Both the position numbers and the translations under genes were made by a program. Below are positions 28,233 to 36,807 of a stretch of DNA of 64,000 nucleotides, piece after piece. Position 1 is the first letter of the stretch. Each line of letters opens with the position of its first letter. This stretch comes from Sphingomonas sp. HMP6 (GTDB taxonomy: Bacteria; Pseudomonadota; Alphaproteobacteria; Sphingomonadales; Sphingomonadaceae): the NCBI RefSeq assembly GCF_013374095.1, contig NZ_AP022672.1, forward strand, positions 2,993,501 to 3,057,500, in the 5' to 3' direction. The notes under the pieces are model-generated. The model ran no database searches and was not told where the DNA came from. It saw nothing but the letters and a program-made list of their open reading frames with translations.

Positions 28233-29018
28233 TCAGTTCGCGCGCGAGAAACGATCGGCGCGCTGGCCGAGCAGAGTCACTTCGACGCGGCGGTTCTGGC
28301 GCATGCCTTGCGGTGTGGCATTGGACGCGACCGGGCTGGCCTCGCCATGCCCCACAACGGCGAAGCGGGCGCGCGTCACGCCCATCTGGTCGAAAGCGCT
28401 GCGCACCGCATCAGCGCGGCGTTCGGAGAGCGCCTGGTTGTGCGCGTCGGCCCCACGTGAGTCGGTATAGCCGTCGATGGCGACGCGCACGCCCGATTCC
28501 GAGCGCAGATAGTCCGCAAGGGTGCGCAATTTGTCGATCGCGCCGGGACGCAGCACCGCGCTGTCGGTGGCGAACAGCACATCTTCGTCGAGCCGCATCG
28601 TCGCGCCGCGCGCAGTTTGGCGGAAGCCATAGCCGCGCATCGCACCGCGATCCCAGGTGCCGGGCGCAGGTGCGGCGGCAGGGCCGCGATCGTCGACCAC
28701 GACGACCGTATCGCGCGATGCCCAATCGAAGCGGTCACGGCGCGGCCCGGCGGCGGCAGCGAAGGCACGATTGGCGGCATTCGCCTCGCGCGGGCTGATG
28801 AAACCGTCGCGATTGAAATCGAAATTGCGCATCACGAACGCGCGGCCACGCTCGGACCGGCGCAGTTCGGGATACAGCACCGGTACACCGCGCCCTTCGA
28901 GCCGATAGGCGCGGTCGCCGGGGCGCCAGTCGTAGCGGTCCTGCGCGTTGGCGGCGGTCGCGCCGAGCGCGATGGCGGCGGCGGTCGCTGCAAGGATGGT
29001 CTTGGTGAATGTGGTCAT
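28233..29018 (-). CDS. OmpA-family lipo/outer-membrane protein with an EF-hand
   Basis: 261 residues from ATG 29018, with GGAGACGA upstream. A signal peptide of 25 residues ends in ANA. Residues 67-78 (DFNRDGFISPRE) fit the calcium-binding EF-hand loop exactly (D-x-N-x-D-G-x-I-x-x-x-E). The C-terminal half is an OmpA peptidoglycan-binding domain: LFATDSAVLRPGAIDKLRTL, GYTDSRGADAHNQALSERRA, VVGHGEASPVASN. It should tether the envelope to the cell wall, perhaps in a calcium-dependent way (inference). It lies between recF and the STAS-like gene. Confidence 0.9.
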   Translation of the reverse strand: MTTFTKTILAATAAAIALGATAANAQDRYDWRPGDRAYRLEGRGVPVLYPELRRSERGRAFVMRNFDFNRDGFISPREANAANRAFAAAAGPRRDRFDWASRDTVVVVDDRGPAAAPAPGTWDRGAMRGYGFRQTARGATMRLDEDVLFATDSAVLRPGAIDKLRTLADYLRSESGVRVAIDGYTDSRGADAHNQALSERRADAVRSAFDQMGVTRARFAVVGHGEASPVASNATPQGMRQNRRVEVTLLGQRADRFSRAN

Positions 29019-29101
29019 CGGTCGTCTCCATGGCCCCCGCCATGGGATGGCACTGCTCCCGCGCGATTGAACGGCGGGTGAGTTCGGCCGACAGCTTCTG
29101 T

Positions 29102-30154
29102 TCAGCGGGTGCCGAGCGTCAGGCGGAGGGCGCCCGAGCCGAGATCGGCGAACAGTGCGTCCTCGGTTCCCGTCATCCACACTTGCCCCTTGCCGGACAG
29201 CCGATCGAACAGCGCGGCGCGGCGGACTGGGTCGAGATGCGCCGCCACCTCGTCGAGCAGCAGCACCGGCGCGGCGTCGGTGCGCTCCGCCACCAGATCG
29301 GCATGGGCGAGGATCAGGCCGAGCAGCAGCGCCTTTTGCTCGCCGGTCGAGCACAGCCCGGCAGCCTGACCTTTCCCGAGATGCGTCACCGCCAGATCGC
29401 TGCGATGCGGGCCGATCAGCGCACGCCCGGCCGCTGCATCGCGCGCGCGGCTGCGGGCGAGGTCGGCGGCAAGCGTGTCGCCCGCCCCGGTCCATCCCTC
29501 CAGCGCAAGCCCGGCGCGGGCGAACGGGCCGTCGGGCTGTTCGATCAACCGCTCGGCCAGCGCCGCCACCGACTCTCGCCGCGCCGAATCGATCGCCGCG
29601 CCATGCTCGCCCATTTGCACTTCGAGCGCGGACAGCCAGTCGCGGTCTGGCGCGCCGTCCTCCGCCAGCAAGCGGTTGCGCGCGCGCATCGCGGCTTCGT
29701 AGCGATTCGCGTGGACGGCATGGGCCGGGGACAGGGCCAGCGTCAGCCGGTCGAGAAAGCGGCGGCGTTCTCCCGCCGGCTCGACGAACAGCCGGTCCAT
29801 CGCCGGGGTCAGCCATAGCACGGTCAGCCATTCGGCCAGCGCTGTTGCCGCCACCGCCGATCCTTGCACGCGGACGATGCGGCGTTCGGGCGCGGCGGCT
29901 TGCGTGCCGGTCGCGATGGCGACGTCGCCGATCAGGTCCGCGGCAACGCCGAAGCCGCCGGGGCCGGTCTGGCGCGCGATGTCGCCCAGCGCCGCGCGTC
30001 GCAAGCCCCGGCCAGGGGCGAGCAGCGACACCGCTTCCAGCACATTGGTCTTGCCCGCGCCATTCTCGCCGGTCAGCACAACAAATCCCGGCCCCGGCGC
30101 AATCGTCAGATCGGCATGGTTGCGAAAATCGGTGAGGATCAGGCGCGCGAGCAT
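29102..30154 (-). CDS. recF: DNA replication/repair protein RecF
   Basis: 350 residues. An SMC-like ATPase that loads RecA at single-strand gaps. Walker A is [20 protein letters not shown], the signature region is [20 protein letters not shown], and Walker B is [16 protein letters not shown]. The N-terminal [15 protein letters not shown] is typical. In many bacteria recF adjoins dnaN and gyrB. Here gyrB is nearby but separated by the OmpA and STAS-like genes, and dnaN is not in the window. Confidence 0.96.
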   Translation of the reverse strand: MLARLILTDFRNHADLTIAPGPGFVVLTGENGAGKTNVLEAVSLLAPGRGLRRAALGDIARQTGPGGFGVAADLIGDVAIATGTQAAAPERRIVRVQGSAVAATALAEWLTVLWLTPAMDRLFVEPAGERRRFLDRLTLALSPAHAVHANRYEAAMRARNRLLAEDGAPDRDWLSALEVQMGEHGAAIDSARRESVAALAERLIEQPDGPFARAGLALEGWTGAGDTLAADLARSRARDAAAGRALIGPHRSDLAVTHLGKGQAAGLCSTGEQKALLLGLILAHADLVAERTDAAPVLLLDEVAAHLDPVRRAALFDRLSGKGQVWMTGTEDALFADLGSGALRLTLGTR

Positions 30155-30202
30155 GACGCCCGCTCTACCGGGTCGCGCAGCTTTCGCAATTTACGCGAAT
30201 CG

Positions 30203-30973
30203 TTACGCCGCAACGGCCTCGCGGCGGTTGCTGAGATAGGAGGCCATTTCCGGCCCGAGTTCGCGCTGCGCCTTCAGATAGGCGACCGGCGTGACGATGC
30301 CGAGTCGCGCGCGCGCAACATCGATCGGTTCGGCGAGCAGCGCCTCATAATCCTCGCCCGAAATCCATTTTGCGCGGCGGCCATTTCGATAGCCCTCCCA
30401 CACGGCCTTTGCGAACAGCGTATTGCGCGTGACGCCAAGGCTCTTGAGCGCCGCGGCACCGCCGATGAACGCCCAGCCGAGCCCGCCGACCTGCGCATAG
30501 CTGAACGCGACAAGGCACGCCTCGCCGAGCGATTCGTCGGCCTTGTACCCGGTCAGCACGTGCCAGATGTCATGCGTGTCGCGCACCCGCCGTCCGAACC
30601 AGGCGTAGGGATGCTGCACCTGATCCTCACTGATGACCTTGCTGACTGCGACCAGGCCATCGGCCGAATAGCCCGTCGTGGCGAGGAAATCGCGGTAGGC
30701 CGCACCGACCGTGCCGGGCGCGAAGCGCGCGACGAAGGCGGGGTCGGAGAACCGCTCGGCCAGTTCGACCTGTTCGCACGCCAGCCGCCCGCCCTCCGAG
30801 GTCGCGATCAGTCGCGCGTAGTTCATCGGCGCATTGCCGACGTTGAGCGCGCGCATGATGCGGAACACCTGCGTCGTATCATCGCCATCGGCGAGCAGAA
30901 TGCGAATCGCGTCGAACGCGGTGCGCCAGTCGCGACGACCGCTCGTGCCGGGGAAGGGAGGAAGCTTTGCCAT
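30203..30973 (-). CDS. coq4: Ubiquinone biosynthesis protein Coq4 homologue
   Basis: 256 residues. Coq4-family proteins are needed for ubiquinone assembly and are proposed to decarboxylate and hydroxylate C1 of the ring. The zinc-site motif is intact: RVRDTHDIWHVLTGYKADES followed by LGEACLVAF (HDxxH...E). The C-terminal part ends with YEALLAEPIDVARARLGIVT and PVAYLKAQRELG. A 22-bp palindrome lies 13-34 bases before the ATG (see the entry at 30986). It runs in the same direction as recF, 48 bases upstream of it. Confidence 0.9.
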   Translation of the reverse strand: MAKLPPFPGTSGRRDWRTAFDAIRILLADGDDTTQVFRIMRALNVGNAPMNYARLIATSEGGRLACEQVELAERFSDPAFVARFAPGTVGAAYRDFLATTGYSADGLVAVSKVISEDQVQHPYAWFGRRVRDTHDIWHVLTGYKADESLGEACLVAFSYAQVGGLGWAFIGGAAALKSLGVTRNTLFAKAVWEGYRNGRRAKWISGEDYEALLAEPIDVARARLGIVTPVAYLKAQRELGPEMASYLSNRREAVAA

Positions 30974-30985
30974 CGACTCGGATCC

Positions 30986-31007
30986 TTACTGACACCTATG
31001 TCAATAA
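30986..31007. promoter_or_regulatory. 22-bp palindrome before coq4 (putative TetR-type operator)
   Basis: A dyad with half-sites TTAxTGACA and TGTCAxTAA around a 4-base centre. It sits directly upstream of the coq4 start and partly overlaps its AAGGA ribosome-binding region. The TTGACA it contains could also serve as a -35 box for a promoter reading toward coq4. The perfect outer TTA/TAA match suggests a repressor site. Confidence 0.55.
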
Positions 31008-31113
31008 ACCGTTGCGGGTTGACGGTCAAGCGTGCCGTACCGTCATCGCTATCCTGAACGATCGATCGGGCTCCGGGTTTGAAACTGAGCTGTGAAAGAC
31101 GATATGAGGCGGC

Positions 31114-31965
31114 ATGACCCAGATTACCGTCGCCGCGCTGCAACTCGCCTTCACGTCCGATATAGACGCGAACATCGCCAATGTTACCGACCTGGTGCGC
31201 GAGGCGGCAGGAAGGGGCGCGCAGGTCATCCTGCCGCCAGAACTGTTCGAAGGCGAATATTTCTGCCGGGTGGAGGATGAAGGGCTTTTCGCCAATGCTA
31301 AGCCGGTCGGGCAGCACAAGGCGGTGCTGGCGATGCAGAAGCTTGCCGCTGAACTGAACGTGACGATCCCGACCAGCTTCTTCGAGGCGGATGGCCCGCA
31401 CCATTACAATTCGCTGGCGATGATCGGCCCTGATGGCGCGGTACTGGGCGTGTATCGCAAGAGCCACATTCCCGATGGGCCGGGCTATGAAGAGAAATTC
31501 TATTTCCGGCCGGGCAATACCGGGTTCAAGGTGTGGCCGGGGCCGGATGCGACGACGCTCGGCGTCGGCGTGTGCTGGGACCAATGGTATCCCGAGACGG
31601 CGCGCGCGCTGATGCTGATGGGATCGGACGTGTTGTTTTTTCCGACCGCGATCGGCAGCGAGCCGCACGACACCTCGCTCGACACCGCGCGACTGTGGCG
31701 GCGCGCAATGGTCGGGCATGCCGTGTCGAATGTAGTGCCGGTCGTGGCGGCGAACCGGATCGGGGTGGAACACGGCCAGACCTTCTACGGCACCAGCTTC
31801 ATCACCGATGAACGCGGCGACATTCTGGCAGAGCTTGGTCGCGAGGAAACCGGCGTGATCGTCGCGACGCTCGATCTCGAGCGGATCAAGCGCCACCGCG
31901 CCGCGTTCGGCTTTTTCCGCGATCGCCGGCCCGATCTCTACGGGCGGCTCACCCAGGATATCTGA
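31114..31965 (+). CDS. aguB: N-carbamoylputrescine amidase
   Basis: 283 residues of the nitrilase superfamily. The catalytic triad is visible as Glu43 (LPPELFEGEYF), Lys116 (VYRKSHIPDGPGYEEKFYF) and Cys154 (GVGVCWDQWYPE). The IPDGPGYEEKFYF loop and GSEPHDTSLDTA are typical of AguB, which hydrolyses N-carbamoylputrescine to putrescine, CO2 and ammonia. No agmatine deiminase (aguA) is adjacent, so its substrate supply comes from elsewhere. It is divergent from coq4. Confidence 0.93.
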   Translation: MTQITVAALQLAFTSDIDANIANVTDLVREAAGRGAQVILPPELFEGEYFCRVEDEGLFANAKPVGQHKAVLAMQKLAAELNVTIPTSFFEADGPHHYNSLAMIGPDGAVLGVYRKSHIPDGPGYEEKFYFRPGNTGFKVWPGPDATTLGVGVCWDQWYPETARALMLMGSDVLFFPTAIGSEPHDTSLDTARLWRRAMVGHAVSNVVPVVAANRIGVEHGQTFYGTSFITDERGDILAELGREETGVIVATLDLERIKRHRAAFGFFRDRRPDLYGRLTQDI

Positions 31966-32029
31966 CGACGCATATTTGATGACGAACTCGTCACTCGCCG
32001 CGCATGCTGCTGGGGCGTAAACCGCCGCG

Positions 32030-32596
32030 ATGGATATCGAAGTCAGCGCCGAAGCCAAGGACAAACGCCTCAACCGGCTGGTCGCGGTCACCGTCGTGAT
32101 CTTGTCGGTGGTCATGGGGCTGGGCAATATCAAGGACGGCAACATCGTCCAAAACATGGCGCAGGCGAAGGCCGATTCGGTCGATCGCTGGGGCGAGTAT
32201 CAAGCGACGCGAACCAAATTGCACATTGCAGAGACGGCGCGCGGCGAAATGGTCGTGCTCGCTGCGACCCCCGGCGCGAAGGCCGCTGCAAGCGTCGCGA
32301 TCGTCCGGCTCGATGGCGAGATCGCCAAATACCGGGCAGAGGCACCGGCGCTCGCGAAACAGGCGCAAGGCTTTGCCGATCGCTACGACGCGCTCAACGT
32401 GCATGACGATCAGTTCGATGCGAGCGATGCCGCGCTGTCGACCGCAATTTCGGTCGCGGCGGTGGCTGCGCTGGCGGAGAGCTTTCCCTTGCTCGTCGCC
32501 GGTTGGGTGTTCGGCGCATTCGGGCTGTTCATGGGGCTGTGCGGCTTTGCGGGATGGGCGTTCCATCCCGACGTGCTCAGCACCTTTCTGGGCTGA
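32030..32596 (+). CDS. DUF4337 membrane protein
   Basis: 188 residues. A TM helix near 16-34 (RLVAVTVVILSVVMGLGNIK) is followed by a charged helical section (QAKADSVDRWGEYQATRTKL, EIAKYRAEAPALAKQAQGFA) and two C-terminal helices (AAVAALAESFPLLVAGWVFG, LFMGLCGFAGWAF). This is the layout of DUF4337, of unknown function. It stands as a single gene after aguB, converging with the small secreted protein gene. Confidence 0.85.
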   Translation: MDIEVSAEAKDKRLNRLVAVTVVILSVVMGLGNIKDGNIVQNMAQAKADSVDRWGEYQATRTKLHIAETARGEMVVLAATPGAKAAASVAIVRLDGEIAKYRAEAPALAKQAQGFADRYDALNVHDDQFDASDAALSTAISVAAVAALAESFPLLVAGWVFGAFGLFMGLCGFAGWAFHPDVLSTFLG

Positions 32597-32633
32597 GCGC
32601 GCGGGGCGGGGCCCTTCTTACGCCGTCATCGCC

Positions 32634-32921
32634 TTAGCCAACACCGCTCGACTCCACGATCGGCTCCAGCCCGAACGCCAGCCATTGTGCGCGGCTGCGG
32701 CACACGTTGGTGGGCGAGTCGGGGTTTGTGAGACGGTCCTCGAAGCAATATTGCGGCCCGGCTTCGCGGCGTGGTGCGGTTGCGGCGAGGGCATCGAACA
32801 GGCGTGGCGTCGGTACGTCCATCTCATGCGCCGCGCGCACGATCCGCTGCCAGCGCCCGCCCTCGGGTAGCGGCGCGGCGGTTGCGCTGGCGGTCAGGAT
32901 CAAGGCAAAGGTCAGGCTCAT
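32634..32921 (-). CDS. Small secreted protein of unknown function
   Basis: 95 residues from ATG 32921 (MSLTFALILTASATAAPLPE), chosen because GGAG lies 5-8 bases upstream; an ATG 15 bases earlier lacks one. The signal peptide ends near ATA or TAA. The mature part has two cysteines (QYCFEDRL, TNVCRSRAQW) that could form a disulfide, and the phrase EDRLTNPDSPTNVCRSRAQW. I do not recognise a family. The 150 bases upstream contain an AT-rich GTTATAAC that could be its -10 region. Confidence 0.7.
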   Translation of the reverse strand: MSLTFALILTASATAAPLPEGGRWQRIVRAAHEMDVPTPRLFDALAATAPRREAGPQYCFEDRLTNPDSPTNVCRSRAQWLAFGLEPIVESSGVG

Positions 32922-33073
32922 GGCAGTCTCCATCATGGCACCGGAAATCGGCTATGACGCGAGGTGCATTATCTGCGCCATACACCTAAGCTGTTGTTAT
33001 AACGTGCTATAGCGATTCTACCCGTACAGATCGCTCGGGACGGGACACCAGCGTTTGGGATTCGGCGCGGAGA

Positions 33074-33733
33074 TTAGGCGTCGCGCAGCTCCAGCGCCCG
33101 GGCGAAGACGGCTTCAAACATCTCGGTCGTCAGCCGCCCGGTATTCTGGTTGTAGCTGGAGCAGTGATAGCTATCGATCAGGATGCGGCCATCGGGCATG
33201 CGATGTTCGGCAAGGTGGCCAAAGCGGCATTTGGGCAGCTTGCCGCCGAGCATCTTGACTGCCGATTGATGCGCCGTCTGGCCCAGGGCGACGAAAATGC
33301 GGGCGTTAGGCAGGGCGCTTGCCTGCCCCTCCAGGAAGGGGCGGCAATTGCGGATTTCCTCTGGCGTCGGCTTGTTCTGCGGCGGCAGGCATTTGACCGC
33401 GTCGAGAATCATCGCACCGGTCAGCGCGAGCGTATCGTCGGGCTTGCCCTCATAGTCGCCCATGGCGAGGCCGTATTTGGCGAGCGTATCGAACAATAAC
33501 GGGGCGGAGCGATCCCCCGTGAACGGGCGGCCAGTGCGATTCGCGCCATATTGCGCAGGCGCGAGGCCGATGATGCCGAGCCACGCGGCGCGATCGCCAA
33601 AGGCGGTGATGGGGCCATTCCACCAATCGGGATGCTCGGCCTGCAGGCTTTCGCGCAGCGCGACGAGGCGCGGGCAGCGCGGGCAATCGCGCGGGGGTTC
33701 GGTTTCGGGGATTGGGCTGGGTGCGAAGTTCAT
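33074..33733 (-). CDS. Uracil-DNA glycosylase, family 5 (UDGb-like)
   Basis: 219 residues from ATG 33733 (MNFAPSPIPETEPPRDCPRC). It removes uracil (and in this family sometimes hypoxanthine) from DNA. Visible motifs are CPRCPRLVALRE (first two iron-sulfur Cys), GLAPAQYGANRTGRPFTGDR (active-site loop), AVKCLPPQNKPTPEEIRNCR (remaining Cys), LGQTAHQSAVKML and IDSYHCSSYNQNTGRLT (C-terminal loop). The substitution pattern GLAPAQYGANRTG matches type b rather than the short family 4. It is divergent from folK. Confidence 0.9.
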   Translation of the reverse strand: MNFAPSPIPETEPPRDCPRCPRLVALRESLQAEHPDWWNGPITAFGDRAAWLGIIGLAPAQYGANRTGRPFTGDRSAPLLFDTLAKYGLAMGDYEGKPDDTLALTGAMILDAVKCLPPQNKPTPEEIRNCRPFLEGQASALPNARIFVALGQTAHQSAVKMLGGKLPKCRFGHLAEHRMPDGRILIDSYHCSSYNQNTGRLTTEMFEAVFARALELRDA

Positions 33734-33756
33734 CGCTTTGCGATAGGCGTGTTCAC

Positions 33757-34266
33757 GTGCCGACCTCAAGCAATACTCCCCGCTATGCGATTGCGATCGG
33801 ATCGAACCGGCGCGGGCGGCATGGTAGCCCCACCGATGAGGTGGCCGCAGCGGTCGCGTCCCTCACCGGCGTGGTCGCGGTGTCGCGGATCGTGGCGAGT
33901 GACCCGGTCGGGCCGTCGATCCGCCGTTATGCCAATGCGGTGGCGCTGGTCGACAGTGCCGACGAACCGCCCGCAATGCTGGCCAGGCTCAAAGCGATCG
34001 AGCGCGGCTTCGGGCGGCGGCGTGGGCAGCGCTGGAGCGCGCGCGTGATCGATCTCGATATCGTCCTGTGGTCGGGCGGGCCGTGGTCCTCGCCCGGGCT
34101 GACGGTGCCGCATGTGGCGTTCCGGGAGCGCGATTTCGTGCTTGGACCGTTGCTGAGCGTCGCACCCGACTGGCGCGATCCGCTGAGCGGGCTGCGTGTC
34201 CGTCATTTGCACGCGCGGCTATTACCTACGCTGCCTCGGGTTGACCAAGCGGGAAGGCGACCCTAA
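33757..34266 (+). CDS. folK: 2-amino-4-hydroxy-6-hydroxymethyldihydropteridine pyrophosphokinase
   Basis: 169 residues from GTG 33757 (VPTSSNTPRYAIAIGSNRRG). HPPK pyrophosphorylates the pterin precursor of folate. The motifs are AIAIGSNRRG, RIVASDPVGPSIRRYANAVA (substrate loop), LKAIERGFGRRRGQRWSARV, IDLDIVLWSGG (metal Asp pair) and LTVPHVAFRERDFVLGPLL. All catalytic elements are present. tRNA-Lys follows 14 bases after the stop. Confidence 0.94.
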   Translation: MPTSSNTPRYAIAIGSNRRGRHGSPTDEVAAAVASLTGVVAVSRIVASDPVGPSIRRYANAVALVDSADEPPAMLARLKAIERGFGRRRGQRWSARVIDLDIVLWSGGPWSSPGLTVPHVAFRERDFVLGPLLSVAPDWRDPLSGLRVRHLHARLLPTLPRVDQAGRRP

Positions 34267-34280
34267 CGCGTCCCCGGTGT

Positions 34281-34356
<76 letters not shown>

Positions 34357-34361
34357 CTCCC

Positions 34362-34421
34362 AAAAAAAATGCGCCTGCAGCGAGAGCCGCGATCATCGAT
34401 CGCCGCTCCCGCTGCAGGCGC
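34362..34421 (-). terminator. Intrinsic terminator of the TorF porin gene
   Basis: On the minus strand a 12-bp stem (arms 34410-34421 and 34371-34382, GCGCCTGCAGCG and complement), with a further partly paired inner segment, is followed by ATTTTTTTT. It lies 18 bases after the porin stop and only 5 bases beyond the tRNA-Lys 3' end on the other strand. The same stem could also help end the tRNA transcript. Confidence 0.92.
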
Positions 34422-34439
34422 TTGGCGTTCCGGATTACT

Positions 34440-35255
34440 TTAGAAGGCTGCCGAGATCGAGAACACCACCTGGCCGGCTGCGATCGACGAACCGTCCTTG
34501 GTCGAGGAGAAGTTCGGCAGCAGATAGGCTGATTTCGCCCGCGTGATATCGGTCCCGGTATAGGCGATGCCGAGCGTGACCGGCTTGAAGGTCACATCGA
34601 CGCCGACGAGATAATCGACATACGAGCCGGTCGGCGTAACGCTGGTGCCGTTCGGACCCAGGCCGGGGTTTCCGTCCGAATAGCCGACATGCGCCTTCGC
34701 GGTGATCGGCGTCTTGGGAATGCCGACGCTGGCATCGCCCCACAGATACAGATTGTCTTCACTCTGCCCACGGCTGAACGGCGTGTTCGAGAAGTTGCCG
34801 AGCGCGCGCTGCTTCGGCGCATAGGCAACCCCGGCGAGCGCGGTAACTGGGCCGAGCGTGCCCGACAGCTTCACATACCCCTCACCAAAGTCGGTCAGGT
34901 CGGAACCGCCCGGATACATGTACCACGTAACGCCCACGTCGATCGCGGTGCCGCTGCCAAGGCTGCGCTTATACCCGCCGATCAGGTCGAGCTCCATATT
35001 GGACCCGCCGAACTGACCCCAGCCCGCCAGGTTGGATGCCCAGGTCCCGACGTAAAAACCGCTTTCGTGAGCGATCGTGATGCCACCCTGGATCGCGGCT
35101 TCCTCGTCGCTTTGCGACACGCCGCGGAAGCGATAGTCGGACACGAGCGCGACCGATCCGGACACGGTGATGGGGGGGGGAGGCGCAGTGTCCTCAGCGA
35201 AAGCGGGAGCGGCCGAGAGCAGAAGGCTGGCGGCGGCGGCTACGTAAAACTTCAT
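34440..35255 (-). CDS. TorF family putative porin
   Basis: 271 residues. A 20-residue signal peptide (MKFYVAAAASLLLSAAPAFA) precedes a beta-rich barrel. It opens with SGSVALVSDYRFRGVSQSDE, the diagnostic start of the TorF family (porins of unknown substrate), continues with GGITIAHESGFYVGTWASNL and GYSDGNPGLGPNGTSVTPTG, and ends with VVFSISAAF, the C-terminal Phe needed for BAM insertion. GGAGG precedes the ATG. Three direct repeats lie upstream (35391-35429), and an EnvZ/OmpR-like pair follows on the same strand. Confidence 0.93.
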   Translation of the reverse strand: MKFYVAAAASLLLSAAPAFAEDTAPPPPITVSGSVALVSDYRFRGVSQSDEEAAIQGGITIAHESGFYVGTWASNLAGWGQFGGSNMELDLIGGYKRSLGSGTAIDVGVTWYMYPGGSDLTDFGEGYVKLSGTLGPVTALAGVAYAPKQRALGNFSNTPFSRGQSEDNLYLWGDASVGIPKTPITAKAHVGYSDGNPGLGPNGTSVTPTGSYVDYLVGVDVTFKPVTLGIAYTGTDITRAKSAYLLPNFSSTKDGSSIAAGQVVFSISAAF

Positions 35256-35390
35256 GGGACCTCCAAATATGTTTGGTTAGGTTCCCGCCTGCTGTCCGAA
35301 CCGTCGCCGCCTCTCCCTACCCGCGCATCTCCACAATGACGGCAAGGGGGCGGCGATCGGCCAGACACCAAAAAAGTATCCGGGGTGCCT

Positions 35391-35429
35391 TGCTGAATTT
35401 ATGCTGAATTGTGACGAAACATTGCTGAA
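35391..35429. promoter_or_regulatory. Three TGCTGAA direct repeats upstream of the porin
   Basis: TGCTGAA(TT) occurs at 35391, 35402 and 35423, spacings of 11 and 21 bases, i.e. one and two helical turns, all on the same face. On the porin's coding strand this reads as TTCAGCA repeats about 140-175 bases before the ATG. Tandem ~7-base direct repeats at 10-11 base spacing are the usual site type for OmpR-family regulators, one of which is encoded nearby. Confidence 0.6.
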
Positions 35430-35455
35430 GGGCGACCGCCAGGGCTTGGCAGCGC

Positions 35456-36799
35456 TTATGCCGGACCGCCGTTGCCCGTCGGCAACACAATCTCGGCGCG
35501 CAAACCCCCTTGCGGCCGGTTGGTCAGGGTAAAGACGCCATCATGCTCGGCCACTGCCTTGGCAACGATCGCCAGACCCAGGCCCAAACCGATCGTGTCG
35601 CGCCCGCGCGCCACATCGAGCCTGACAAACGGATCGAGCACGCGGACCAAGGAAGCCTCAGGAATGCCAGGTCCATCATCTTCAACGCTCAGCACGATAC
35701 GGTCGGACTCCTGTGCCAACGATAGGAAAACCTTGTCGCCATATTGCAGCGCATTCTCGACCAGATTGACCATGGCGCGCTTGATCGTGATCCGGCGCAG
35801 CGGCAGTTCGAGATGGGCCGGCCCATCATAGGAACCATCGCGCCCGCGATCGGACATGTCGTCGCACAACGTCGCGCACAGCACGGCGAGATCGGTCATC
35901 GCGCGCGGCTCGACCTCATCCTCACCGCCGAGATAGGCGAGCAGCGAGGCCACCATCGCGGACATTTCCTCGACATCCGCCTCGATCGACGCGCGAATGC
36001 CCGAATCCGCAATCTGGTCCGCGCGCAGCCGCAGTCGGGCCAGCGGGGTGCGCAGATCATGGCCGACCGCCGCCAAGGCCTGCGTGCGATCCTCGATCAA
36101 CCGGTAAATCCGCGCATGCATTCGGTTGAAGGCACCCGTCACCCGCCGTACCTCGCTCGGCCCGATCTCGGGGACCGCCTCGTCGCGATCGCTGCCGCTC
36201 CCAACGCGGTCTGCGGCTAGTGCAAGCCGGCGCAGGGGAAGCAGCGTGCGGCGTACGAGCAACCCGCCCATCAGGATCAGCACGGCGGCGGGAATCATCG
36301 CAAGCAAGACCCGCTCGATCACTTGATCGCGCATATGGATCGCCTGGCGCGTGCGAAAATGCAGCCAGCTGCCGTCGGAAAGCTGCACGCCGCCGGCGGT
36401 GCTCGCGCGGCGGGCGGCCGACGACAGGTTCATCCGCAACCCCGCACGTGCCAGGTCGGGCTCCCATCCCACGATCTGATGATACATCGGGTCGAGATCG
36501 GCGGACGCTGGTGGCGGGGGCAGGCCCGGGGCCCAGCGGATTTCGTAGCGGCTGGTGGTCAATTCGCGCGCGAGTGCCGGGCGCGCCGCGGGCGGCTTCT
36601 CGTCGACCAGTTTGCGTGCGATGATCAAATGCTCGGCCAGCCGCCGGGCCTCGTCATCGCGGACGGAGAACTGGCTGGCCCGTTCGTAGAGCAGCGCGGA
36701 CACGCCGAACTCGAGCACCATCGCCAATAGCAGGATCGCGAAAACCTGCCCGATCAATCCCGCCGAACCGTGCAGCCGTCGGAAGATATTCGCGTTCAA
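35456..36799 (-). CDS. EnvZ-like sensor histidine kinase
   Basis: 447 residues. TM1 is about 15-37 and TM2 about 162-183, flanking a ~120-residue periplasmic domain. HAMP follows (LVRRTLLPLRRLALAADRVG), then the dimerisation/H box AAVGHDLRTPLARLRLRAD (His247) and a HATPase domain (MVNLVENALQYG; SVEDDGPGIPEASL; DTIGLGLGLAIVAKAV). It is a typical inner-membrane kinase of the OmpR/EnvZ class. The regulator gene lies 8 bases upstream on the same strand and the TorF porin downstream, suggesting an envelope sensor. The signal is unknown. Confidence 0.94.
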   Translation of the reverse strand: MNANIFRRLHGSAGLIGQVFAILLLAMVLEFGVSALLYERASQFSVRDDEARRLAEHLIIARKLVDEKPPAARPALARELTTSRYEIRWAPGLPPPPASADLDPMYHQIVGWEPDLARAGLRMNLSSAARRASTAGGVQLSDGSWLHFRTRQAIHMRDQVIERVLLAMIPAAVLILMGGLLVRRTLLPLRRLALAADRVGSGSDRDEAVPEIGPSEVRRVTGAFNRMHARIYRLIEDRTQALAAVGHDLRTPLARLRLRADQIADSGIRASIEADVEEMSAMVASLLAYLGGEDEVEPRAMTDLAVLCATLCDDMSDRGRDGSYDGPAHLELPLRRITIKRAMVNLVENALQYGDKVFLSLAQESDRIVLSVEDDGPGIPEASLVRVLDPFVRLDVARGRDTIGLGLGLAIVAKAVAEHDGVFTLTNRPQGGLRAEIVLPTGNGGPA

Positions 36800-36807
36800 G
36801 CCGGTGC

